From JBBATK01 sp046297095 (GTDB lineage Bacteria; Bacteroidota; Ignavibacteria; Kapaibacteriales; NICIL-2): DNA of 50,149 nucleotides. The notes under the pieces are model-generated. The model did not search any database. It was not told where the DNA came from and saw only the letters and a list, made by a program, of their open reading frames with translations. This document shows positions 17,861 through 26,330 of the stretch, in pieces (positions within the stretch are counted from its first letter, which is position 1; each line of letters starts with the position of its first letter). A program made the position numbers and the translations under genes. Location of the stretch: positions 1 to 50,149 of the forward strand of contig JBKCNS010000060.1 of NCBI GenBank assembly GCA_046297095.1. The letters run 5' to 3'.

Positions 17861-17868
17861 GATCTTTG
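17861..17868 (+). promoter_or_regulatory. Near-consensus -7 element (GATCTTTG)
   Basis: One mismatch to TAnnTTTG, followed by CA like other elements here, 32 bases before the icd ATG. A weak core next to an activator site fits LysR-dependent expression. Confidence 0.4.
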
Positions 17869-17900
17869 CACGAATTGTTTCACCGCAACAGCACAAAAAC

Positions 17901-19337
17901 ATGGCAAGAATTACAGTAGCATACGGAGACGGAATCGGACCGGAGATCATGGACGCAACACTGCGCATTTTAGATGCAGCAGGAGCAGATATTCAGGTGG
18001 ATACCATCGAGGTTGGAGAGAAAGTGTATTTGTCCGGAAACACCTCCGGTATTGCAAAAGAATCATGGGATATTATTCGCCGGAACAGTGTGTTCCTGAA
18101 AGCGCCCATCACCACTCCTCAAGGCGGCGGCTACAAGAGCTTGAACGTGAGCATTCGCAAGTTCCTTGGCTTGTATGCCAACGTGCGTCCTTGCGTGAGT
18201 TACCATCCCTTCGTAACCACAAAGCATCCGAACATGGATGTGGTGATTATTCGCGAAAACGAAGAAGACTTGTACGCGGGCATCGAGCACCAGCAAACAG
18301 ACGAAGTGGTGCAGTGCTTGAAGATCATTTCGCGTCCGGGCTGCGAGAAGATTGTTCGCTATGCATTTGAGTACGCAAAGCACAATGGTCGCAAGAAAGT
18401 AACCTGCTGCACCAAGGACAACATCATGAAGCAGTCCGATGGATTGTTCCATCGCGTGTTCGACGAGATAGCAGCCGAGTATCCGGAAATCAAGAACGAT
18501 CACTTTATCGTGGACATCGGAGCTGCACGTTTGGCCGATACGCCCGAGCAGTTCGACGTAGTGGTATTGCCCAATCTGTATGGCGATATTCTCTCTGATG
18601 TGGTGGCGCAAATTGCCGGCTCGGTGGGCTTGGCGGGCTCGTCGAATGTGGGTCCTACATGTTCGATGTTCGAAGCTATTCACGGCTCGGCTCCACTCAT
18701 CGCAGGGCAGAACATTGCCAATCCATCGGGCTTGCTGAACGGCGCGCTCATGATGCTCCATCACTTGGGTCAGCATGATGTGGCCGAGCGCATTGCCAAC
18801 GCATGGCTCTGTACTATCGAGAAAGGTATTCACACGGCAGACATCTACACCGAAGGCGTGAGCACACAGAAAGTCGGTACCAAAGAATTCGCGCAAGCGG
18901 TGATCGACAACTTGGGCAACGTGCCCGCGCAGTTGAAGCCGGCTGCACGCGCCACCGGTACAATTCCTGTGATCGCAACATGGACACCCCGTCCGCCGGC
19001 AGATAAGAAGCTGCTTGGTGTGGATGTGTTTTTGCATCACGCGAATCGCGACCCCAACACAATAGCCAACAGTCTTTCATCAATCACCATCGACGGCGCA
19101 GCCTTGAACATGATCACCAACCGTGGCATCAAGGTATGGCCGGACGGTTTTGAAGAGACCTTCTGCACCGACCACTGGCGTTGCCGTTTCATGGCTCCGG
19201 AAGGCGCGTCGCTTTCGCCGCGCACACCGGTAGAACTTATGACAGCCGTGATGGATGCGGGATTCGACGTCATCAAGTCCGAGAACCTGTACAGCTTCGA
19301 CGGCAAGAAAGCGTTCTCGCTTGGTCAAGGGCAGTAG
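17901..19337 (+). CDS. icd: Isocitrate dehydrogenase, Thermus-like long form
   Basis: Decarboxylating isocitrate dehydrogenase of the beta-decarboxylating dehydrogenase family (isocitrate to 2-oxoglutarate). Motifs seen: GDGIGPEI at the N-terminus, the substrate loop SLNVSIRKFLGLYANVRP, VVIIRENEEDLYAGIEH, the metal site LYGDILSDVVAQIAGSVG and the cofactor loop FEAIHGSAP. The 478-residue length and an extra C-terminal domain of about 130 residues (from roughly 350) match the Thermus-type rather than the E. coli-type enzyme. NADP versus NAD use is not proven from sequence. ATG at 17901 (MARITVAYGDG) is chosen over an in-frame ATG at 17850, which lies upstream of the promoter element. Confidence 0.93.
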   Translation: MARITVAYGDGIGPEIMDATLRILDAAGADIQVDTIEVGEKVYLSGNTSGIAKESWDIIRRNSVFLKAPITTPQGGGYKSLNVSIRKFLGLYANVRPCVSYHPFVTTKHPNMDVVIIRENEEDLYAGIEHQQTDEVVQCLKIISRPGCEKIVRYAFEYAKHNGRKKVTCCTKDNIMKQSDGLFHRVFDEIAAEYPEIKNDHFIVDIGAARLADTPEQFDVVVLPNLYGDILSDVVAQIAGSVGLAGSSNVGPTCSMFEAIHGSAPLIAGQNIANPSGLLNGALMMLHHLGQHDVAERIANAWLCTIEKGIHTADIYTEGVSTQKVGTKEFAQAVIDNLGNVPAQLKPAARATGTIPVIATWTPRPPADKKLLGVDVFLHHANRDPNTIANSLSSITIDGAALNMITNRGIKVWPDGFEETFCTDHWRCRFMAPEGASLSPRTPVELMTAVMDAGFDVIKSENLYSFDGKKAFSLGQGQ

Positions 19338-19372
19338 AACATGCTCCTTGCTCGCGGCAATGCTGCGGGCTG

Positions 19373-19393
19373 CTCACCACTCACCACACACCA
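19373..19393 (+). repeat. Short 7-bp tandem repeat, 3 copies
   Basis: CTCACCA CTCACCA CACACCA in tandem downstream of icd, in the 252-base spacer that otherwise holds only the terminator hairpin. Confidence 0.5.
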
Positions 19394-19430
19394 CACAAGC
19401 GAACAGGTACAACACGTTCGTACAGCAATT

Positions 19431-19465
19431 CCAACGGCGCATCATGTATGTGCCGTTGGTGTTTT
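19431..19465 (+). terminator. Rho-independent terminator of icd
   Basis: An 11-bp stem (CCAACGGCGCA with TGTGCCGTTGG, one G-T pair) and a 7-base loop are followed by TGTTTT. It separates icd from the downstream six-gene cassette. Confidence 0.75.
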
Positions 19466-19589
19466 GTGGCCACCGCCAAGAATGTTAGCCTGATGCATCA
19501 CGCGGCATTTACGCCTTCCGCCGTGTTAAACGAGCACTGTTGTGTATTTTCACAGCACTTGATTAGCAATGCTCTACACGCGTTGATCC

Positions 19590-20228
19590 ATGGAAAAAAT
19601 TGTTGTGATTGGTGCCGGCGGATTCGGCCGAGAAGTGCTCTGGTTGCTTCGCGATATCAACAACCACGCGCCCGCGTGGGACGTAGTAGGCATGCTGGAC
19701 GATTATGCCGATGCATCGCAGATCGATGGCGTACCTCTGCTGGGCAAAGTGCAGCGCTTTGCGGAGTTCGACGACTGCCGTTTTGTGATTGCCTTTGGCA
19801 GCCCCGAATCTAAAGCGAGTGTTGTGCGCGAACATCTTGCGCCGCTTGATCCGTCTCGGTTTGCAACTCTCATACACCCCACTGCCATTGTGGCAGATAG
19901 CGCCGTGATCGGCCCGGGCGGTATAGTCTGCGCATACAGTGTGATATCCATCAACGCCACACTTGGCGCGCATGTGTCCGTAAACCTTAGTTGCACGATC
20001 GGTCACGATTCCGTGCTCGGTGATTTTTGCTCGGTGATGCCCGGCTCGAATATCTCCGGCAATGTGCGCTTAGGACAAGCCGTGTACATGGGAACCGGCG
20101 CGAAAATTATTCACCGAGTGGATGTGGGCGACGAAAGCACTGTTGGTGCGGGCTCGGTGGTTATCAAGAGTATAGAAGCCAAACAAACAGTGTTCGGAAA
20201 TCCGGCCCGAGCTACCTTACACAAGTAA
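19590..20228 (+). CDS. NeuD/PglD-like sugar O/N-acyltransferase
   Basis: The first gene of a tight six-gene cassette. The N-terminal Rossmann-like half begins IVVIGAGGFGREVLWLL, and the C-terminal left-handed beta-helix has hexapeptide repeats from about 95 (TAIVADSAVIGPGGIV onward). A catalytic-type His lies in CTIGHDSVLGD. At 212 residues it is the size of PglD/NeuD, acetyl-CoA-dependent enzymes that acylate amino sugars such as UDP-4-amino-sugars or sialic-type sugars. In this context the acyl donor could instead be the adjacent acyl carrier protein (inference). The start has no Shine-Dalgarno; a poor TATTTTCA lies about 45 bases upstream. Confidence 0.82.
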   Translation: MEKIVVIGAGGFGREVLWLLRDINNHAPAWDVVGMLDDYADASQIDGVPLLGKVQRFAEFDDCRFVIAFGSPESKASVVREHLAPLDPSRFATLIHPTAIVADSAVIGPGGIVCAYSVISINATLGAHVSVNLSCTIGHDSVLGDFCSVMPGSNISGNVRLGQAVYMGTGAKIIHRVDVGDESTVGAGSVVIKSIEAKQTVFGNPARATLHK

Positions 20229-20254
20229 CACACCCATCATACCGTACAATTACC

Positions 20255-20494
20255 ATGAGCGATCTGGAACGACTACAATCCGCTTTTGCAAATGCGCTTG
20301 GCATTGATGCCGCGCGCATCAACGACGAGCTTGCTTATCAGCAGATTCCCGAGTGGGACTCTATTGCCCACATGGTGCTGATTAGCGAGATCGAACAAGA
20401 GTTCGATATAAGCTTAGACACCGACGAAGTAATAGACCTAAGCAGCTTTGCCAAGGCCAAAGAGATTTTGTCAAAGTATAACCGCACCTTTTGA
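20255..20494 (+). CDS. Dedicated acyl carrier protein
   Basis: A 79-residue protein with the phosphopantetheine attachment motif W-DSIAHM (S36) and acidic helix II EIEQEFDISLDTDEV, typical of discrete carrier proteins. It is not the housekeeping AcpP, which normally has DSLDTVE. The sequence and the setting, between an acyltransferase and a ketoreductase, suggest a pathway-specific carrier. The start at 20255 gives the standard ACP length. Its stop TGA overlaps the ATG of the ketoreductase (TGATG), indicating translational coupling. Confidence 0.9.
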   Translation: MSDLERLQSAFANALGIDAARINDELAYQQIPEWDSIAHMVLISEIEQEFDISLDTDEVIDLSSFAKAKEILSKYNRTF

Positions 20495-21228
20495 TGTTGC
20501 TGCAAAACAAAACCGTTCTGGTAACCGGTGCTACCCGAGGCATTGGAAGAGCAGTGTGCGAAGCCTGCGCTGAGCAGGGCGCCCGGCTTATTGTGACCGG
20601 CAGGAACGAGGCATTGCTTGCCGACGTCGTTGCTTCGCTTCCGGGCGCGGAGCATCTGCACTACGTGATGGATGTAACGAACGACGACAATGTTAAAGCC
20701 GTGTTCGACGATTTACTGCAAAAGAAAATCTTTGTGGACTGTGTCGTGAACAACGCCGGTGTAATGATCGATGCCACACTGCAAATGGCAACGATGGACG
20801 TGTACGAACAGATCTACAAGGTGAATGTTCAGGGATCGATATCCGTTGCACAAAAAGCCATAAAGCACATGCTGCGTAAGCGATCGGGAAGCATTATCAA
20901 TTTGAGTTCGATCATCGGCACGAACGGCAACGCGGGGCAAACTATCTATGGTTCCAGCAAGTCTGCCATAATCGGTTTTACTAAAAGTTTGAGCAAAGAG
21001 CTTGCGCCTTTGGGCATTAGAGTGAACGCGGTGGCTCCCGGATTTATTGATACCGACATGACTGCCGGCATGGACGAAAAGTTCTACAAAAAGAATGTAG
21101 AGTCTATTGGTATGCGCCGCATCGGCACGCCGCAAGATGTTGCCCGAGTGGTTGTGTTCCTGGCCTCCGATCTATCCGGGTATGTTACAGGACAAGTAAT
21201 CGGAGTTGACGGAGGCATGGTGATCTGA
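20494..21228 (+). CDS. Short-chain dehydrogenase, FabG-like 3-oxoacyl-ACP reductase
   Basis: A 244-residue SDR. The cofactor loop TGATRGIG is at 11-18, NNAGV is present, the catalytic Ser lies in NLSSIIG, and the YGSSK motif has Y152 and K156. The C-terminal GYVTGQVIGVDGGMVI is the FabG signature. It probably reduces a 3-oxoacyl group on the neighbouring carrier protein to 3-hydroxyacyl, with NADPH by family precedent. ATG at 20494 overlaps the ACP stop; an in-frame TTG one codon earlier is less likely. The next ATG follows after one base. Confidence 0.9.
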   Translation: MLLQNKTVLVTGATRGIGRAVCEACAEQGARLIVTGRNEALLADVVASLPGAEHLHYVMDVTNDDNVKAVFDDLLQKKIFVDCVVNNAGVMIDATLQMATMDVYEQIYKVNVQGSISVAQKAIKHMLRKRSGSIINLSSIIGTNGNAGQTIYGSSKSAIIGFTKSLSKELAPLGIRVNAVAPGFIDTDMTAGMDEKFYKKNVESIGMRRIGTPQDVARVVVFLASDLSGYVTGQVIGVDGGMVI

Positions 21229-21229
21229 C

Positions 21230-22603
21230 ATGGAACTGTATGAAGCTGCGCTCGGTAACGTGGCGCTGAAATTTATCGACGGCGAATCCGGTGCGCACAG
21301 CACTCTTGGCTCGCTGCCCCAAATTCATACAGACCCCGACGATACCGGGCTTGTGTTTGTGTATTGCGATAATACCATCGAGTCTGTTGCCGCGTTTTGG
21401 TCGCTCATGTCTCAGCCGCACACGTTGGCTTTGCTTCCGCGTACCTTGGCGCCGCAGTTGAAACTCACATTAGAGAACCGCTACAAGCCGCGGTACATCA
21501 TTGATTCAAGCCGAGCGCAGGTAGACGGCTACAGTGCCACCGCTCAGAACACAAGTACACTTTTTCGCGCCGACAATCCGGCAAAGTACAGCATTCATCC
21601 CTCCGTGAAGGTATTGCTGAGCACCTCCGGCACCACGGGCTCACCGAAGTTTGTAAAACTCTCGGAACAGAATCTGCTGAGCAATGCAAAGGCTATTGCC
21701 CTCTACTTGCCGATGAACAGCAATGATGTTACTCCGCTGAATCTTCCCATTCACTATTCCTACGGATTGTCTGTGCTTACAGCCAACGCCATTGGCGGAG
21801 GCGCAATTGCAACTATACCGTACGATATACTGCGTCCGGAGTTTTGGCGCATGTTTACAGAGCTGGGATGTACCAGCATTGCCGGCGTACCGTATGTGTA
21901 CGAGATGCTCAAGCGCATCGGCTTTCTTACTAAGCAGTATCCCGCGCTTCGGTATTGCACACAGGCCGGAGGGCGATTAAAAGATTCTCTGATTCGGGAG
22001 TTTGCCGAATACGGACTGGCGAACAACGTGCTTTTCTATGTGATGTACGGAGCTACGGAAGCAACGGCGCGAATGTCGTATCTGCATCCCTCGTTGTTGC
22101 CGGATAAGTGCGGATCTATAGGCAAGCCTATACCCGGTGGTTCCTTTGCAATAGACAACGCCACAGAAGAGTTGCTCTATAGCGGCCCGAATGTGTTTGG
22201 CGGATACGCGGAGTCGTACCACGATTTACATTTCTACGATGCTCCCGAGTGGCTGCACACCGGAGACATTGCCACCACAGACAGCGATGGATATTATTAC
22301 ATCAAAGGTAGAAGTAAACGAATCGTGAAACTTTTTGGCAACCGAGTAAATCTGGACGAGCTGGAAGTGTTTGTAAGCACTGCCCTGAGCGCTACCGTGA
22401 AATGCACCGGAAGCGAGGATGCACATGTTGTGGTGTGGTGTTGCGAAGATTCCGTGGACAGTACCGCAGTGAAGCAGTGCTTGCAGCAAGAGTTTAAACT
22501 GCATCCCTCGGTGGTGCGCTTCCAACATCTGGATGCCTTTCCGCTGACATCGGCAGGAAAGATTGATTACATGGCACTGACGGAGAGAAGTACCCATGAT
22601 TGA
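21230..22603 (+). CDS. AMP-forming acyl-CoA/acyl-ACP ligase
   Basis: Adenylate-forming enzyme activating a carboxylic acid. The P-loop-like STSGTTGSPKFVKL, the A5 motif YGATEATARMSY, the A7/A8 region LHTGDIATTDSDGYYYIKGRSKRIVK and the C-terminal catalytic Lys in TSAGKIDYM are all present. At 457 residues it is shorter than typical acyl-CoA synthetases (about 520-560), mainly at the N-terminus, and resembles ligases that load carrier proteins. The natural target in this cassette would be the ACP two genes upstream (inference). Its 3' end overlaps the LuxE-like gene by 8 bases. Confidence 0.88.
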   Translation: MELYEAALGNVALKFIDGESGAHSTLGSLPQIHTDPDDTGLVFVYCDNTIESVAAFWSLMSQPHTLALLPRTLAPQLKLTLENRYKPRYIIDSSRAQVDGYSATAQNTSTLFRADNPAKYSIHPSVKVLLSTSGTTGSPKFVKLSEQNLLSNAKAIALYLPMNSNDVTPLNLPIHYSYGLSVLTANAIGGGAIATIPYDILRPEFWRMFTELGCTSIAGVPYVYEMLKRIGFLTKQYPALRYCTQAGGRLKDSLIREFAEYGLANNVLFYVMYGATEATARMSYLHPSLLPDKCGSIGKPIPGGSFAIDNATEELLYSGPNVFGGYAESYHDLHFYDAPEWLHTGDIATTDSDGYYYIKGRSKRIVKLFGNRVNLDELEVFVSTALSATVKCTGSEDAHVVVWCCEDSVDSTAVKQCLQQEFKLHPSVVRFQHLDAFPLTSAGKIDYMALTERSTHD

Positions 22604-23666
22604 TGTATTCAACATCGAGCAATACTCGCTGGATCGTACAGCCAAAGCGGAGTTTCTCTTTCCTGCTTTGCGTGGGTTGCACGAACATCATCTGCAGCAC
22701 TCCAAAGAGTATGCATCTGTTACGGCCACACTCTTCCCGCATCATGCAAGCGCCACAAGCATCGAAGAGCTGCCGTTCTTGCCGGTGTCGGTGTTCAAGA
22801 ACTACCAACTGAAAAGCGTAGCTGACGAAGAGATCATCAAGGTGCTCACATCCAGCGGAACCACAGGGCAGGCGGTGAGCCGCATTTATTTGGATAAGCA
22901 CACTGCTCAGATGCAAACCAAAGCATTGTCGAAAATTATCGGCCATGTGGTTGGCACGAAGCGGTTGCCTATGCTGATCGTCGATTCCAAAAGTGTATTG
23001 TCGAATAGAGCAAGCTTCTCTGCTCGCGGCGCAGGCATCTTGGGTTTATCTGTGTTCGGCAAGGACCACACATATGTGCTGGATGATAATCTGGAGCTCA
23101 TGGAACCCGTTCTGGAGGAGTTCCTGCAAACGCACTCCGGCCAACCGGTGTTGATCTTCGGATTTACCTTTATGGTGTGGCTGTATCTTTACTCCGCCTC
23201 GCTATCCGGGAAGTACGATTTGAGTCAAGCCATCCTGATCCATAGCGGCGGGTGGAAGAAGCTCGTAGATCTTTCGGTAGACAACGAAACATTCAAGCAG
23301 AAGCTTCGCGAAAAGTTTGGATTGCAGCAGGTGTATAATTTCTACGGCATGGTTGAACAGGTTGGTTCGGTGTTTCTGGAGAACTCCGACGGCTCGTTGC
23401 ACTGTCCGAACTTTGCCGATGTTATTATTCGCAACCCCGTGGACTTCAGCGTGCAGAAAGAAGGAGAACCGGGCTTGATACAGGTGCTGAGCACTCTGCC
23501 GCACAGTTATCCGGGGCATTCACTGCTTACGGAAGATCTTGGCGTGCTCACGGGCACAGACTCCGCATCCAATGGTTGGAAAGGACGCAGTTTTAAAGTG
23601 TTGGGACGTGCCAAGAAGGCAGAGCTGCGAGGTTGCAGCGACACATTTACTTCGCCAAAGCGATGA
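22596..23666 (+). CDS. LuxE-like acyl-protein synthetase
   Basis: A 356-residue protein of the LuxE/PaaK-like adenylating family. It shows LTSSGTTGQAVSRIY (nucleotide-binding loop), SNRASFSARGAGILGLSVFG, and HSGGWKKLVDLSVDNETF, which is typical of LuxE. In luminous bacteria LuxE activates a fatty acid as acyl-AMP, carries the acyl on a Cys and delivers it to LuxC for reduction. LuxC follows immediately: its ATG overlaps this stop as ATGA. The N-terminus overlaps the AMP-ligase. No luciferase genes are near, so a role in light production is unlikely. Confidence 0.88.
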   Translation: MIDVFNIEQYSLDRTAKAEFLFPALRGLHEHHLQHSKEYASVTATLFPHHASATSIEELPFLPVSVFKNYQLKSVADEEIIKVLTSSGTTGQAVSRIYLDKHTAQMQTKALSKIIGHVVGTKRLPMLIVDSKSVLSNRASFSARGAGILGLSVFGKDHTYVLDDNLELMEPVLEEFLQTHSGQPVLIFGFTFMVWLYLYSASLSGKYDLSQAILIHSGGWKKLVDLSVDNETFKQKLREKFGLQQVYNFYGMVEQVGSVFLENSDGSLHCPNFADVIIRNPVDFSVQKEGEPGLIQVLSTLPHSYPGHSLLTEDLGVLTGTDSASNGWKGRSFKVLGRAKKAELRGCSDTFTSPKR

Positions 23667-24895
23667 TAGTAGAAACCTTGGTTCCCTCCATGGGGCAAAC
23701 GCACATTGATGCACTGTTCGACGGCAGTAGCAGGGAGTATGTGCTTCGGCCATATGATACACTCACGCTTGAGTTTCTCAACGATGTATCACGGCGCATT
23801 ATTACCGATGCCAAGCTGAAGTCCAGAGCAGAGTATGTGGCGCTGGCATTCTGGCTGCGCAAGAGTGTGTTGCTGCGAATCAAGGACGAGAATAAACATC
23901 TGTTCGAAACAGAGAGTGTGCGCGTAAGTCCACTGGGAACGGTGCTGCACATATGCCCGGCGAATGTAGATACCATGTTTCTGTATAGCATGGCGGTATC
24001 GCTGCTGATGGGCAACAGAAATATTCTCAAGGTGTCCAAACGAACAGACTCCGAGGAGCTGTTCCGGCTTTTCGCCATCCTTAATGAAGCCATAACCACA
24101 CCGAAATTTCAGTGCTTTGCTTCGTACATCCGCATCATTCAATATCAACGCAACGATCACATAAACGAAGCGCTGTCCATGATGGCAAACTGCCGCGTGA
24201 TTTGGGGCGGCGATGCTACCGTGGCCGCGTTCAAAAGTGTGCGTACGGCACCACGCACCAAGGACCTTGCCTTTGCCGATCGTATATCTGTGCTCGTGCT
24301 GAAGAGCGCATCAGTGCTGGGTTTGAAGGGCGCCGACATGGACGAGTTTGTGCAAAAGTTTTACAATGATACGTATACCTTCGATCAGCTTGGCTGTTCA
24401 TCGCCGCAAACGATTCTTATGGTGGGTACGCAGCAGCAAAACGCTGAGTGCGTGAAATTACTCAGCGAAAAACTGACCCGGATGGTGCAGGAAACCTTCG
24501 CTGTAGACGCCGCATCGCTGGGTGGTTTGAAATTTAATCGCCGCGTAGAGGATGCAATGGAAGGCAGGATCGAAACAGTGGCAGGGAATAGTCTGTGCAC
24601 CTTTGCGTATGCGGCAGAAGGAACTGATGTGGAGTCGATGAAAAGTTGCGGTGGCGGGTATTTTTATGTGCGCCAGGCGGAATCAGTGGAGCAGCTGGGC
24701 ATTCCGCGCTCGTCCAAGATTCAGACGGTAGCATACTTCGGCATCAGCGACGGGGAAAAGAATATGTTGATCGATGCCGCCATGGGCGAAGGCATCGACC
24801 GCGTGGTTCCATTAGGACGAGCGCTGGAATTCAATTACGTGTGGGACGGCTACAATTTACTCGACGAGTTGAGCAAGAAGGTACAAGTGTATTGA
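23663..24895 (+). CDS. LuxC-like acyl reductase
   Basis: A member of the LuxC acyl-CoA/acyl-enzyme reductase family (aldehyde-dehydrogenase-like), reducing an activated acyl group to the aldehyde with NADPH. The family signature SPLGTVLHICPANVDTMFLYS and the segment LLMGNRNILKVSKRT are clear, and the nucleophile is the Cys of DQLGCSSPQ (C245). About 410 residues, slightly shorter than LuxC of luminous bacteria (about 480). ATG at 23663 is preferred over an upstream TTG at 23633 because the ATGA overlap with luxE fits the coupled style of the cassette. Last gene of the run; a strong terminator lies at 25048-25080. Confidence 0.9.
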   Translation: MIVETLVPSMGQTHIDALFDGSSREYVLRPYDTLTLEFLNDVSRRIITDAKLKSRAEYVALAFWLRKSVLLRIKDENKHLFETESVRVSPLGTVLHICPANVDTMFLYSMAVSLLMGNRNILKVSKRTDSEELFRLFAILNEAITTPKFQCFASYIRIIQYQRNDHINEALSMMANCRVIWGGDATVAAFKSVRTAPRTKDLAFADRISVLVLKSASVLGLKGADMDEFVQKFYNDTYTFDQLGCSSPQTILMVGTQQQNAECVKLLSEKLTRMVQETFAVDAASLGGLKFNRRVEDAMEGRIETVAGNSLCTFAYAAEGTDVESMKSCGGGYFYVRQAESVEQLGIPRSSKIQTVAYFGISDGEKNMLIDAAMGEGIDRVVPLGRALEFNYVWDGYNLLDELSKKVQVY

Positions 24896-25047
24896 GGGTG
24901 AGTTGAGATTGTATTGCTAGGTAAAGAACGTCTAAAACACAAACAACCTCCCAACCCGCTCGCAGTAGAATCATTACACGGAATAGCCGGCAATAACCGC
25001 GGCACGGCAGATGTATAGGAGTTCCATAAGGGGCTGTATTCAAAAGC

Positions 25048-25080
25048 AAAAAGCCATAGCATTGTGTGCTATGGCTTTTT
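25048..25080. terminator. Bidirectional intrinsic terminator
   Basis: Perfect 14-bp stem AAAAAGCCATAGCA / TGCTATGGCTTTTT with a 5-base loop. It lies between the convergent luxC-like and LamG genes and can end both transcripts. The rest of the 233-base spacer shows nothing recognisable. Confidence 0.9.
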
Positions 25081-25128
25081 TGTTCAATGTCAAAATCAAG
25101 ATTGCACCGCAGAAACTAACCAAGTGAT

Positions 25129-25887
25129 TTAACGGTTTTCCGCGTACAACTTCGAAACATCGGAGGCGTTGATGGCACGGTAATACACGCGTACATCATC
25201 AATGTTTCCTTTAAAAGGTCGCGTAGAATTGCGCTCAAGACCGATGCGAATAGGAGCAATATTATCCACGTTCTGAGCAAGCTCAGAGTGGTATTCCTCA
25301 AGTACAAGACTTCCGTCGATGTAATACCGCAACATTTGTGTGGTGCGCTCGAATACCGCCACTACATGGTGCCAGCGGCCATCATCAAGCGCTTGTTTTT
25401 CATACGTGACATCGCTGAATGAACCTTTAGATCCGAACTGCGTATTGAACTTATTGCCTTCGCGAATAGTGAGCTGCCATCCAAGCATACCGCCACTGCT
25501 TTCATTTTGCGCCTTGCATACAATTCCGGCGTATTCATCTTGACTATATCGTGTTGCTTCCGGTGAATTAAAAAGGCGAATCCATGCTGAGACGGAAACG
25601 TTCTTTGCTACGGGCAAGGCTAATACAGGAACGTGATCCACTTGTACAAAGGAAGTGGTTGTGCCATCTACAGACAGAGACTGCAAAGCGGGAGTGGAAC
25701 GGCCATCGCCATAACTCACTCTGCCGGGTACGGCCGAGTGACGATAATCGCTATAATCTTGAACAGAGTTATTCATCTTCATCCAAAGCATCGTATCGGA
25801 TGGTATGCCGGGAGTAGGATCTGTGGTGTAAAAGCACCCGGTAGTAAAAAGAAGGCAGCATGTGCCTAAAGCGACGAGGAGTTTCAT
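25129..25887 (-). CDS. LamG-domain lipoprotein
   Basis: A surface or periplasmic lipoprotein. The signal peptide MKLLVALGTCCLLFTTGC gives a lipobox with the modified Cys at 18. Residues about 33-250 form a concanavalin A-like LamG/pentraxin jelly roll: WMKMNNSVQDYSD at the start, SVSAWIRL, DGRWHHVVAVFER, YYIDG and the closing FKGNIDDVRVYYRAINASDVSKLY are hallmark strands. Such domains bind carbohydrate or protein ligands; the ligand is unknown. Monocistronic: the terminator at 25048 follows and the tRNA gene lies upstream. A TATTTTTT-like stretch upstream on the minus strand could be its -7 region, but it misses the G. Confidence 0.85.
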   Translation of the reverse strand: MKLLVALGTCCLLFTTGCFYTTDPTPGIPSDTMLWMKMNNSVQDYSDYRHSAVPGRVSYGDGRSTPALQSLSVDGTTTSFVQVDHVPVLALPVAKNVSVSAWIRLFNSPEATRYSQDEYAGIVCKAQNESSGGMLGWQLTIREGNKFNTQFGSKGSFSDVTYEKQALDDGRWHHVVAVFERTTQMLRYYIDGSLVLEEYHSELAQNVDNIAPIRIGLERNSTRPFKGNIDDVRVYYRAINASDVSKLYAENR

Positions 25888-26058
25888 GAATCACCTCTTG
25901 GGATGGTTGAAAGGTCCCTAGAAGTTAGGTCGCGTGAGTTTGTAAAAAAAATAATTATACAACACCGGAGTAAAACGCTGTAATTAAAGAAGAAATCCAC
26001 TCTTTTAGTATAAGCCGGCACGAGTGTGCGGTGAATTAGCCGGTACGTGCTGCAAAAA

Positions 26059-26086
26059 AAAAGCACAACCCAAGGGCTGTGCTTTT
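26059..26086 (-). terminator. Terminator of tRNA-Leu
   Basis: A stem of 9 bp (AAAAGCACA / TGTGCTTTT) plus 3 bp (CCC/GGG) separated by an A-C mismatch, 2-base loop, and a T-tract on the minus strand (A-run 26054-26062). It lies 17 bases past the tRNA 3' end. Confidence 0.8.
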
Positions 26087-26102
26087 CATCGAATCATTGC
26101 TG

Positions 26103-26183
26103 TGCGGAAGACGGGACTTGAACCCGTACGCCTCGCGGCGCCACCCCCTCAAGATGGTGCGTCTGCCATTTCGCCACTTCCGC
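26103..26183 (-). tRNA. tRNA-Leu (anticodon GAG)
   Basis: A class II tRNA on the minus strand. The acceptor stem GCGGAAG pairs with CTTCCGC with discriminator A. The D-arm is GCG...CGC. The anticodon stem CCATC/GGTGG encloses TTGAGGG (anticodon GAG, reading CUC and CUU). The long variable arm is CGCC/GGCG, and the T-arm is ACGGG-TTCAAGT-CCCGT. The 3' CCA is not encoded. Confidence 0.95.
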
Positions 26184-26257
26184 AGTACACGTTTGCTTGG
26201 ATTGCTTGTTTCACTCACAACACGACCTGCTATAGCCGGCCGCCGCAAACGGGACTG

Positions 26258-26265
26258 CAAAAATA
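26258..26265 (-). promoter_or_regulatory. Bacteroidota-type -7 element for tRNA-Leu
   Basis: The minus strand reads TATTTTTG followed by CA, an exact TAnnTTTG, 75 bases upstream of the mature tRNA 5' end. Confidence 0.55.
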
Positions 26266-26330
26266 CTCCTCGCGCGACCTCAATGCCAAACACTATTTGC
26301 CGCCCGCTTACAACCCACGCACGCTCATAG

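Noticed and set aside
18063..19040. Open frame of 325 codons on the minus strand inside icd
   Set aside because: Antisense of the isocitrate dehydrogenase gene; Cys/His-rich translation without domain signatures.
19590..24895. Bioluminescence (lux) operon
   Set aside because: LuxC and LuxE homologs are present but no luxA, luxB or luxD is in the window, and the neighbours are carrier-protein enzymes.
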